Shown here piece by piece: positions 1-6,797 of a stretch of DNA of 11,164 bases (position 1 is the first letter of the stretch; every line of letters starts with the position of its first letter). This stretch comes from UBA4661 sp002405405. GTDB lineage: Bacteria > Bacteroidota > Ignavibacteria > Kapaibacteriales > UBA4661. The notes below the pieces were generated by a model. It worked only from the letters and a program-made list of their open reading frames with translations, searched no databases and was not told the DNA's origin. A program made the position numbers and the translations under genes. The DNA is taken from positions 1 to 11,164 of the forward strand of contig DAIUAL010000105.1 of assembly GCA_036847245.1 (NCBI GenBank), in the 5' to 3' direction.

Positions 1-166
1 TTGTTTTAGAGGCACCGTCAGGGCCAATCAACCCAAAAAGTTCACCAGATTCTACAGTGAATGAAATCTCTGACAACGCAGGCACACCACCTTTGGTATA
101 GGTTTTAGTCAGCGAACGGATGTCAATTGTCGCTTGCGATGACGATATGTGCGAAGCGATAGCCAT
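1..166 (-). CDS. ABC transporter ATP-binding protein, N-terminal fragment (YbhF-like)
   Basis: Only the first 55 codons lie in the window; the gene continues past the left edge. The ATG at 166-164 begins 12 bp after the stop of the HlyD-like gene, so the two are probably cotranscribed and translationally linked. The visible part reads as the first beta-strands of an ABC nucleotide-binding domain: an IDIRSLTKTY start, then ALSEISFTVESGELFGLIGPDGASKT. The last eight residues are the Walker A (P-loop), preceded by the LIGPDGA signature common in the YbhF/drug-export group. The usual Walker A is GxxGxGK[ST]; here the third glycine is serine (GPDGASKT). The product should energise an ABC-2 exporter together with permeases expected beyond the left edge. 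The neighbours (TetR regulator, periplasmic adaptor) support an efflux role. Substrate is unknown. The family is secure; the subfamily is inferred from context. Confidence 0.88.
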   Translation of the reverse strand, partial: MAIASHISSSQATIDIRSLTKTYTKGGVPALSEISFTVESGELFGLIGPDGASKT

Positions 167-178
167 AGGATTTTTTCA

Positions 179-1117
179 TTACAATTTGACTTCGCCATAC
201 ATACCGATTTTCAAGAAGCCATCATTTTTCACATGAATCTTGATGGGATATACAAGATTAGCACGCTCATCTTTCGTTTGAATTGTCTTAGGGGTAAACT
301 CTGCTTTTTCAGCAATCCACGCAACCTCACCACTGTACTCTTTATAGTTTTTTACCCCATCATCTACATAAACTTTCACTGTCTGCCCAATTTTGAATTG
401 ACCTATCTGCGTACCCGCAATGTACACACGAAGCGTGAGCATAGACATATCCGCAATCTTGTACAATGCCTTACCCGCAGTAGCAAATTCTTGTGCTTGC
501 ACATATTTCGTTAGCACAGTACCACTGATCGGATTGACCAGAGAACACTTACGAAGTTGGTCATCGGTCTGTGCAATCTGTGCTGTAAGCGGTTGTATCT
601 CGGCATCAAGTCCTTGCACTGTGGTTGCAAGCGAGGATCGCTGTGCAATCAACTGCTTATTGAGAACATCTACTTGCGACTTAATGTCATCATATTGTTT
701 TTGAGTAACAGCACGATCGAACAATAGCTTTTCAAATCGAGTTTTTTCGCGCTCAGCACTAGCAATTTGTTCTTGCAAAGACGCTAATTGCAACGATATG
801 TCAGGCTTTTTAGCAAGAATAGCGCGGATCTGTGCTTGCAGTTGTAACTTGCGCAAGACTGTCTGTACACTATCGATTGCACCCACCACAGCACCTGCAA
901 CAATGGTCTTGCCTTCTTCGATATTGAGCATCGTAATTCGACCGGTAGCCTCAGAAGAAACAATTACTTCATCTGCTTCAAATGTTCCGGTTGCATCAAA
1001 CTGTTGCTGTGTATTGGTACATGAAACAAAAAGTATTGCAAAAACAACGATACTGCTCAAACGAAAGGATACAGCATGGCATTGCGCAAAACATCGAAAG
1101 AGAGAGCGCATAATCAT
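179..1117 (-). CDS. HlyD/MFP-family periplasmic adaptor lipoprotein (YbhG-like)
   Basis: This is a membrane fusion protein of an ABC efflux pump. It would bridge inner-membrane permeases and an outer-membrane channel. A hydrophobic segment ends in a lipobox (LFVSC), so it is a predicted lipoprotein, with the Cys at residue 33 counted from the ATG at 1117. Next come a half lipoyl domain (VSSEATGRITMLNIEEGKTI), a long coiled-coil hairpin rich in Gln/Glu/Lys/Leu (about residues 88-190), the second lipoyl half (LVNPISGTVLTKY) and a beta-barrel domain to the C-terminus. The frame is open back to a TTG at 1141, but ATGs at 1117 and 1111 give a shorter, more normal signal peptide; none has a clear Shine-Dalgarno site. 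About 310 residues is ordinary for the family. It sits between tetR (upstream, about 60 bp) and the ATPase (downstream, 12 bp) as the middle gene of an efflux operon. Confidence 0.9.
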   Translation of the reverse strand: MIMRSLFRCFAQCHAVSFRLSSIVVFAILFVSCTNTQQQFDATGTFEADEVIVSSEATGRITMLNIEEGKTIVAGAVVGAIDSVQTVLRKLQLQAQIRAILAKKPDISLQLASLQEQIASAEREKTRFEKLLFDRAVTQKQYDDIKSQVDVLNKQLIAQRSSLATTVQGLDAEIQPLTAQIAQTDDQLRKCSLVNPISGTVLTKYVQAQEFATAGKALYKIADMSMLTLRVYIAGTQIGQFKIGQTVKVYVDDGVKNYKEYSGEVAWIAEKAEFTPKTIQTKDERANLVYPIKIHVKNDGFLKIGMYGEVKL

Positions 1118-1175
1118 AGATGTGGGAGAAAAAAGATCCAAGAAAATCGTGCAATGAAGTACTCATACTCAGGTT

Positions 1176-1973
1176 TCATGGGCGCAGGGCATTCATGACA
1201 AAGTCCACGATATGCTCTTTCCTGCGCTCTTGCAAATCAATGAATTCGTCATTACTCATAAAGGTGATGTGTTGAAAAATTGGTTGGGCAACAAAAGGAA
1301 AGTTATTCATCGATAAGATGTTCAATAAAAGCTGTAGAGGTTCAATACGTCGAATTTCTTTGGTACGCACAGCACGCTCAATCAATCCAATGAATGTTTG
1401 AAATACCGTTCTAAATAGATTGGAAGTACTTTGATCTCTCTGAAACATTGAGTGAATTAACTCCGGCTTGCGTGACAGCTCGCTGAGAACAAAAAGATAT
1501 AATCCTCGATGCTGAAGATTGACCTCAATTTGAGCAGTAACAATTGCTGTAACCGCCTCACGCAGAGTTGTACTCTTCTCGATCTTACCAAGAATACCCT
1601 GCACCATGCTATCTCGAAGTGCTACAAATACTGCCGAAAAGAGTTGCTCTTTTGAGCGAAAGTAATAGTGCAGCAATGCTTTATTAATACCCGCTACATC
1701 AGCAATCTTTTGCATCCGTGCACCATCAAACCCTTTCTTGACAAACTCACTGTGCGCAGCACGGATAATTTTCTCTTCGGTCGAAAGCAGCTCAGCTTTA
1801 CTTGTTGATGATTGCTTTACCCTTGTCTGCTTTGCTGACGATTGCCGTTTTTTGTTCACAACATCGGCGAGCGTTTGGCTACGAGCAGTCACAGACTTGC
1901 GCATACTCTTTGGGAGGGTAGCGGATTCTGCTTGCTGTTTCCGTTGAGAGGTATGAGATGATAGTTTTGACAT
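1176..1973 (-). CDS. TetR/AcrR-family transcriptional regulator
   Basis: The protein (265 residues) carries a TetR-type DNA-binding domain at about residues 65-112. The helix-turn-helix core includes FDGARMQKIADVAGINKALL followed by HYYFRSKEQLF, which matches the family pattern closely. The C-terminal 150 residues would be the all-helical ligand and dimer domain; I cannot name its ligand class. Unusually, about 60 residues rich in Lys, Arg, Ser, Thr and Gln precede the HTH, whereas most TetR proteins start 5-20 residues before it. An internal ATG at 1904 would remove 23 of these but not the whole tail. The gene is first in the operon with the HlyD-like and ABC genes, so it probably represses its own efflux pump. 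The inverted repeats just upstream of its start fit autoregulation. No clear Shine-Dalgarno precedes the ATG at 1973. Confidence 0.9.
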   Translation of the reverse strand: MSKLSSHTSQRKQQAESATLPKSMRKSVTARSQTLADVVNKKRQSSAKQTRVKQSSTSKAELLSTEEKIIRAAHSEFVKKGFDGARMQKIADVAGINKALLHYYFRSKEQLFSAVFVALRDSMVQGILGKIEKSTTLREAVTAIVTAQIEVNLQHRGLYLFVLSELSRKPELIHSMFQRDQSTSNLFRTVFQTFIGLIERAVRTKEIRRIEPLQLLLNILSMNNFPFVAQPIFQHITFMSNDEFIDLQERRKEHIVDFVMNALRP

Positions 1974-1995
1974 AGTAACAAAGAAAACTACACAT

Positions 1996-2029
1996 AAGGT
2001 TAAACCTTTTGATTTAACCTTTTGGTTAA
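1996..2029. promoter_or_regulatory. Candidate TetR operator: overlapping inverted repeats upstream of tetR
   Basis: Two perfect inverted repeats share a half-site. The first is AAGGTTAAA (1996-2004) and TTTAACCTT (2013-2021), with an 8-bp spacer. The second is TTAACC (2014-2019), TTTT, GGTTAA (2024-2029). A direct repeat AACCTTTTG (2003-2011 and 2016-2024) runs through both with a 13-bp period. The array lies 23-56 bp upstream of the tetR start, where an autorepressor would overlap the promoter. The symmetry is directly visible; binding by the adjacent TetR protein is inferred. I could not assign -35/-10 boxes with confidence. Confidence 0.6.
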
Positions 2030-2110
2030 TACAACATACAAGAAAAAGTGTCGTCGTGCAAGAGTCATTTCAACAGATTGCATTTCTCATGTGTATTTCG
2101 TGGAACACAG

Positions 2111-3652
2111 TTACCGCGCACGCATATCAGCTGTGATGTGGGCAAGTGCTTTTTCTTGAATTGCTTGTTGATGTTCGGCGCGATGTACGAACGGAGGTGC
2201 AACACGCTCTTTACATTGCGTGTCGGTCAGCGGACAGCGTTCGCATGTTTCATTGACTTGAACAATCGGAATACCGGGGTCACTCCAAAACTTCACGGTC
2301 TTTTTAAATTGTTCATCCATCAAAAAACCAATTGCGACGCTTGTATCAGAACGTTCATTCAACGCAAGCGAGCGAGCAAAGGCAATGGTAAAATATTCGG
2401 TTTCTGTACCGACAATTCGTGATCGTTGCACAGCAATAATACTATTTGCTCCTAATGTTTGCTTTTTCATAAGAGCAAGGTTTTTGAGAATTGAAATCGG
2501 CAACCACCGCCGACAATGTGCTTCATTTTCCTCCAGTCCGAAATGCACAAAACCTTGCGACATATTGAGGAATTTTATAAGTCGAAAGGTATTGCGATCG
2601 AGATCGTGATTGAATCGGAAGAAATGTAATTTTTCCAATCCGAAAAACTTCGATGCTAATTCCGTGAGACGAAACAAAAACATTTCCGGTGTAACTTCAT
2701 ACCGCGATAAAATAGATCGCACATACTTTTCATCCCATTGCTTCTTTTGAAACATTTTCTGCAAATCAGCAATCATCGTTTCCCGATTCATCATGAGTGC
2801 ACCGGCAAAGTATGATGCGCGAAAATTATTAAATACTTGATCAAAAGACTCCACATTCAGCCATGACGAAGTTCGTGGACGCTCTGCAACATTTAAGTAG
2901 GCGAAACCTACTTCACGTGCCATGATAAATGCTTTTTGGCGCGGCAGGAGTCGTGGATTAATGAGTAAATGAGCGGGTTTACTGACTCGACCTTTTATTT
3001 CACCGGGTACAAATACCGAGCGAAACCTCTTCAAATCAGCATAATTGGGAAGAGTTGTTTCATCTATGATATACTTATATTTTTTCGTCAGTACACGGTG
3101 CATTTGCTCACCGGTAACTGTATGCTTTGTTTTCCAACCATGCTCGGCAAGAAATTGCTGTGCAGCTGTTTCAAGATCTTCAAAATAATTGCCATGCATC
3201 TTTTGATATGCCCGCAGTGCCGCAAACATCCAATGCTCTACGCGCATGTCATAGCCATAGATGATTTCCATAAATGCACGAAGTAAAGCCCCTGCACGCT
3301 CCGGCGAATGTGAAAAAACATCCAACAAACTTTCCGGTTCAATGCCGAACATCGCGAAAGGAAAATCCTTGAGAAAGGATGATTGAAAAATAGAGGTCAG
3401 TGGGTCAAGTGTTTCATCAACTTTCGAGGAAACAAGCTCATCAAATGGCACTTCAAGAGCGCGAGCAAGCTCGAAAATTTTCTCCGGCTTCGGATATTTT
3501 TTTCCTTTCTCGATTTCGCTTTAGTAAGAAATTGATAAATCTGTTTTCTCGGCAACTTCTTTGAGTGATAACTTGCGTTCACGGCGAATTTGCTTAAGCT
3601 TTAATCCAAAGAGTCGGCGTAATTGCTCGCCTGTTATCTGTTGCGTAGCCAT
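2111..3652 (-). pseudogene. XRE-family regulator with IrrE/ImmA-like and DUF2083 (ScfR-type) domains, interrupted by an in-frame TAA
   Basis: Starting at the ATG at 3652 the frame encodes an XRE helix-turn-helix: LRRLFGLKLKQIRRERKLSL, KEVAEKTDLSISY, then TAA at 3523-3521 (codon 44), then SEIEKGKKYPKPEKIFELA and 469 further codons without interruption. The stop sits where the family has a Leu or Ile before SEIEKG, so one base change (TTA to TAA) explains it. Without it the product would be about 513 residues, normal for ScfR-like regulators. The central region resembles IrrE/ImmA, but the HExxH metal site is replaced by AREVGFAYL (about codons 245-253). The C-terminus has a cysteine cluster, CERC then C (codons 470, 473, 480), followed by KERVAPPF, typical of DUF2083. 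Relatives sense short-chain acyl-CoA or control central metabolism; the target here is unknown. The body might be expressed by reinitiation (a GTG lies at 3451) or readthrough, but I see no supporting ribosome site. A sequencing error is also possible. Confidence 0.8.
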
Positions 3653-3692
3653 TGATGTTCAGAAATAAATACAATAGAGTTATCCTGGTGAT

Positions 3693-4400
3693 ATGAAACA
3701 TACACAGCATTTTTTTGAGCAACAAGCGAAATTTCGCTTACAACGAAATTGGCGAAATTATTATCGCCTCTTTCTTGATTGTATAACTGCACTGATCTTC
3801 CTTGGCATTAGTTCCTGTACACATCGTTCACGACAAGATGCATTATGGTACACAGCCCCCCACAGAAATACATTCATCTTACGCACCATACAAGGCGATG
3901 TACTTGATAGCACGATGACAGTCGAACTGCAACGTTCTTTTCTTCTGACCACGACAACCGTCAATGGAGCACGGAGCGTTCGTAATGAACTCATTCGCGT
4001 ACTACCCAACGGACTCAGCAAAGTATTAGTATGTAATTCTTCGTCTATTGATCAAGCAACCGCGGAGGCATTATTTTATGCGCGTCCTGCTCGAGACACG
4101 ACGACCATACTGCGAGCGTGCACAGGCGATACAGTCAATATCTTTTATCTTTCGGCACATACGGCACAACTCGACACCTACTACGGATCACTTTCTGCGC
4201 GTATAGTACGCGAACTCGACAAGACGGGCATCATCGTCGATTACCATATCAACGAGACATTCGGCATTGTACGTATTGATTTTCTTCGTGCTCGATTCGA
4301 TTCAACAACCCAGCAGTATGTTGCCGATAGTACTGCACAATTATTTGAACAAGCTGTGTTGCGTACACATGAACAATTACAACAACGTCCTGCCCCATAA
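3693..4400 (+). CDS. Predicted lipoprotein of unknown function
   Basis: I do not recognise this 235-residue protein. A basic N-terminus (about 28 residues) leads into a hydrophobic stretch (ITALIFLGISSC) with lipobox ISSC and Cys42, so it is probably a lipoprotein. The n-region is long for a signal peptide, but there is no internal Met to use instead. The mature part is rich in Thr, Arg and Ala and looks like a soluble mixed alpha/beta domain (for example RELDKTGIIVDYHINETFGI). No catalytic motif is evident. The gene starts 40 bp from the divergent XRE regulator. A TACAAT hexamer at 3670-3675 is the only -10-like sequence seen and has no matching -35. It ends 17 bp before rsmE, so the pair is likely an operon. 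The coding call rests on frame length, lipobox and position. Confidence 0.72.
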   Translation: MKHTQHFFEQQAKFRLQRNWRNYYRLFLDCITALIFLGISSCTHRSRQDALWYTAPHRNTFILRTIQGDVLDSTMTVELQRSFLLTTTTVNGARSVRNELIRVLPNGLSKVLVCNSSSIDQATAEALFYARPARDTTTILRACTGDTVNIFYLSAHTAQLDTYYGSLSARIVRELDKTGIIVDYHINETFGIVRIDFLRARFDSTTQQYVADSTAQLFEQAVLRTHEQLQQRPAP

Positions 4401-4417
4401 CTTTCTTCTCTACTTTG

Positions 4418-5134
4418 ATGGATTGCCTTTATACGCCTACTCTTCATCATACAACATCATCACTTCGTTTGACAGATGAAGCAGAACGTCATGCTCGTGC
4501 GCTTCGCCTACGCGAAGGGGAAGAAATTCTTCTCTCTAATGGTACCGGGTTGTGTGCCACTGCAACATATTCCTTTGATAAAAAACAAGGAGCACAGTGT
4601 CATATTACATCGTACTTACCGGAATATGGTGAATCAAGCCGCTCGCTTACTGTGGCACTTGGCATCATGGAAAATCGTGACCGTATGGAATTTGCGATTG
4701 AAAAATGCACTGAGTTAGGCATGACTACTTGCATCCCGCTGGCGACACACCACAGTCCACGGAGGGCACTCAACAGCGAACGACTTCATGCCAAGGCATT
4801 ATCTGCTATGCTCCAATGCAAACGCGCTCGACTACCACATATTCATGCCCCTCACACATTTGTTGAATGGCTTGCAACCGTGCCGCAGAATGCCTTAATT
4901 ATTCTCGGAAGTGCCGAGGGTACAGCACCCATTCATTCAGTAGATATGCTTCGTATTGATCCAATGCGACCGATTATTTGCGTTGTTGGAGCGGAAGGCG
5001 GTTTGCATGAAGAAGAATTACGAATCTTGCGTACAACACCATGTACTCTCTTGGAATGGAATATCGGCGGACGGCGTTTGCGTGCCGAAACAGCGGCAAT
5101 GAGTTTATGTGCCGTTGTGATGAGTATGGTGTGA
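4418..5134 (+). CDS. rsmE: 16S rRNA (uracil1498-N3)-methyltransferase RsmE
   Basis: This is a SPOUT-class, SAM-dependent enzyme that methylates U1498 of 16S rRNA in the small ribosomal subunit. The 238-residue protein has the usual family length. An N-terminal PUA-like domain (LTDEAERHARALRLREGEEI) precedes the catalytic part. Family motifs are present in order: EKCTELGMTTCIPL, GSAEGTAP, VGAEGGLHEEEL and the C-terminal knot IGGRRLRAETAAMS, which forms the SAM site. The consensus EQSxR element is altered to LQCKRARLP, but the arginine is kept. The ATG at 4418 is preferred over the adjacent upstream TTG at 4415. Neither has a recognisable Shine-Dalgarno, which fits translational coupling with the lipoprotein gene 17 bp upstream. 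Function is housekeeping; the pairing with the lipoprotein is unlikely to be functional. Confidence 0.94.
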   Translation: MDCLYTPTLHHTTSSLRLTDEAERHARALRLREGEEILLSNGTGLCATATYSFDKKQGAQCHITSYLPEYGESSRSLTVALGIMENRDRMEFAIEKCTELGMTTCIPLATHHSPRRALNSERLHAKALSAMLQCKRARLPHIHAPHTFVEWLATVPQNALIILGSAEGTAPIHSVDMLRIDPMRPIICVVGAEGGLHEEELRILRTTPCTLLEWNIGGRRLRAETAAMSLCAVVMSMV

Positions 5135-5140
5135 TAGTGT

Positions 5141-5258
5141 TCGTATGCAAGACGTACACACCGATAGAGATGCTCTGCAGAGCGTCTCTGCACAAAGACT
5201 GATGGTAAGCTGTCGTACAGGCATGCTCAAGTAATGATTTGGCAAGTTCGGCATACGA
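5141..5258. repeat. Intergenic segment bounded by an 8-bp inverted repeat
   Basis: TCGTATGC (5141-5148) and its exact complement GCATACGA (5251-5258) enclose 118 bp just after rsmE. The GAGACGC-type palindrome at 5166-5189 lies inside. A further short inverted pair, GTCGTA (5212-5217) and TACGAC (5254-5259), overlaps the right end. This may be a small non-autonomous repeat unit or a coincidence; no target duplication is obvious. Confidence 0.3.
5166..5189. repeat. 24-bp palindrome with AGAGAYGC / GCGTCTCT arms
   Basis: Arms AGAGATGCTCTG and CAGAGCGTCTCT meet with no loop. Eleven of twelve pairs are Watson-Crick; the sixth is T opposite G. The GCGTCTCT arm is shared with the hairpin at 9055-9082. 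No T-tract follows, so I do not call it an intrinsic terminator, although it lies 32 bp after the rsmE stop. The rest of the rsmE to 5381 gap holds no gene that I can support. Confidence 0.65.
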
Positions 5259-5287
5259 CTTATGATAGAGGCAAAACCAGTATTAAC

Positions 5288-5313
5288 CGGTTTCGCTGAG
5301 CCAGTCGAAGCGA
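5288..5313. repeat. CTTCGACTGGCTCAG-type interspersed repeat
   Basis: On the minus strand this reads CGCTTCGACTGGCTCAGCG. It can fold as TTCG-CTG / CAG-(T)-CGAA with an AGC loop. CTTCGAC..GCTCAG strings of this kind are familiar short intergenic repeats in many bacterial genomes. Only one copy is clearly present here, so the repeat status relies on that general knowledge; the foldback is visible directly. Confidence 0.5.
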
Positions 5314-5380
5314 TAAAAAGAACTTAAGACATACATTTCAAGTGCTTTCACAACGTCTCTCAGAATCATAGGCACTGTTT

Positions 5381-6577
5381 ATGCAAAAAATTCTATCATA
5401 CTACATTATCACCCTTGCCATTTGCATACTATGGCTTACAACTATTGCCTCTGCACAACAATCTGTATTTGGTACAAACAACTATATTGAATACCAGGTT
5501 GGAACATTGCCATTCATTATTTCAGTACCGCATGGAGGTAATCTTGAGCCGGCATCAATACCGACAAGAACATGCAATAATGCTGTAACCGTTACTGATG
5601 CTTTTACGATTGAGACGGCATTAGAAATACGTAATCGTCTTTTTACCATCACGGGCTGTTATCCTCATCTTATTATTTCACATTTGCGTCGCACAAAACT
5701 TGACCCCAATCGTAATCTTGCTGATGGTGCATGCGGTAATGCCCAAGCTATCACGGCATGGAACGAATTCCATAATTTCATTACTACCGCGCGTAATACT
5801 GCTCAACAGCAGTATAACAATCAAACGCTTTTTGTGGATTTGCACGGACATGGTAATCCCATTCAACGTGTTGAATTGGGGTACCTGCTTTACGATGATG
5901 AGCTCGAACTATCAGATAGTATTCTTAATACGCCTAAATATCTGGGATATAGTTCCATCAAAAATCTTGCTCTTAGCAATGCGAGCAACTCTACACATGC
6001 ACAACTCTTGCGTGGTCCGAAAGCATTTGGAACACTCTTAGCCAACAATAATTATCCGGCTGTGCCGAGCCAACGCATTCCATTTCCGGGCACTGCAAGT
6101 AATTATTTCAGTGGCGGATATATTACAGCAAATCACACTTCTTATACATCCGGCATTCAAATCAATGGTTTTCAGATGGAACTGAATTTTACTAATCTCC
6201 GTGATATACCGGCAAATCGAACTGCATTCGCAATCGCCTTTACCAGAGCAATCATCGAATATATGAATAGTCATTTCACAACGACATGGAATGGATGCAG
6301 ACCACTTTCGGCAAAGAATGAAGCTCTCGATGTATTTCCGGAATTATATCCCAACCCTGCTTCCAAAAGAGACTTCGTTTCAATTGATGTGCCTCGCAAC
6401 ACTCGATATTCCTTCTCACTATTCAATCTCTTGGGGTGCATCTTTGCGACAGGACAATTAGATGCGAAAAACAATACGATCAGCACAGAACTTCTACCCG
6501 CAGGCATCTATGTTCTTCAAATATCCAACACACAACACAATGTGGTAATGACACGCAAGTTAATTGTACAAGAGTAA
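5381..6577 (+). CDS. Exported N-formylglutamate amidohydrolase-fold enzyme with T9SS C-terminal sorting domain
   Basis: The 398-residue protein has a signal peptide (hydrophobic residues 8-24, likely cleavage after ASA at 25) and an N-formylglutamate amidohydrolase-like catalytic domain (about 40-300). It ends with a type IX secretion tail (about 318-398: ELYPNPAS, then LLPAGIYVLQI, then RKLIVQE). Active-site motifs look intact: SVPHGG (His51), DPNR (108-111), DLHGHG (153-158) and QMELNF (Glu267), a metal-dependent amidohydrolase/carboxypeptidase-like arrangement. HutG-type relatives are cytosolic and act in histidine breakdown; this one is built for the cell surface or medium, so the substrate is probably another N-acylated amino acid, a peptide or a wall fragment. 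Only a weak AGG precedes the ATG. No histidine-degradation genes are nearby. It is monocistronic as far as seen and convergent with the adenylate cyclase gene. Fold and export are fairly sure; substrate is not. Confidence 0.85.
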   Translation: MQKILSYYIITLAICILWLTTIASAQQSVFGTNNYIEYQVGTLPFIISVPHGGNLEPASIPTRTCNNAVTVTDAFTIETALEIRNRLFTITGCYPHLIISHLRRTKLDPNRNLADGACGNAQAITAWNEFHNFITTARNTAQQQYNNQTLFVDLHGHGNPIQRVELGYLLYDDELELSDSILNTPKYLGYSSIKNLALSNASNSTHAQLLRGPKAFGTLLANNNYPAVPSQRIPFPGTASNYFSGGYITANHTSYTSGIQINGFQMELNFTNLRDIPANRTAFAIAFTRAIIEYMNSHFTTTWNGCRPLSAKNEALDVFPELYPNPASKRDFVSIDVPRNTRYSFSLFNLLGCIFATGQLDAKNNTISTELLPAGIYVLQISNTQHNVVMTRKLIVQE

Positions 6578-6635
6578 ATTCTCCAAGAGACTGTTTTAAA
6601 AGTCTGTCAAAAGCGAGTAAAAATGACCAGACTAT

Positions 6636-6755
6636 CGTCGCTGAACGAAGCGTGACAAACTGTACAAACCAATCTCTGCGGATTGCTTTACTTCGACAAC
6701 GCTTCGTCATGCTCAGCTCAGGCCTCAGTACAGCGCGCTCTGCTCGCAATGACAT
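6636..6755. repeat. TGTCATTGCGAGC...GAAGCAATC-type interspersed repeat region
   Basis: Read on the minus strand, the segment starts TGTCATTGCGAGCAGAGCG (from 6755 down) and continues to AAGCAATCC near 6689-6680. Inside are CTCAG-rich and CTTCG-rich pieces related to the element near 5300. A small hairpin CAATC/GATTG (6670-6674 and 6681-6685) and a foldback around GTCGCT/AGCGTGAC (6636-6655) add structure. ATTGCGAGC...GAAGCAATC elements are a common dispersed repeat of bacterial genomes. The region fills the gap between two convergent genes, and I see no gene in it. Confidence 0.55.
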
Positions 6756-6797
6756 CATCATAAAGACAATCACATTTTCGGGTTTTTCCCCATACTC

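Noticed and set aside
1112..1141. TTG at 1141 as the start of the HlyD-like lipoprotein
   Set aside because: It adds eight or ten residues before the signal peptide and has no ribosome site; ATGs at 1117 and 1111 fit better.
2111..3451. A separate 446-residue gene starting with GTG at 3451
   Set aside because: The GTG is an internal Val codon of the longer XRE reading frame (the ALEVPFDEL region follows the HTH directly) and has no ribosome site. The homology continues upstream through the TAA.
3397..3582. A small minus-strand gene overlapping the nonsense codon
   Set aside because: It is in another frame of the XRE gene and has composition of a shadow frame (Lys/Ser/Leu-rich, no motif).
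3653..3692. Clear divergent promoter pair between the XRE regulator and the lipoprotein
   Set aside because: Only a TACAAT hexamer at 3670-3675 resembles a -10 box, with no suitably spaced -35, so I did not list it as a feature.
6588..6605. Intrinsic terminator after the T9SS protein (AGACT / AGTCT foldback)
   Set aside because: The stem is only 5 bp, AT-rich in the loop and lacks a following T-run.
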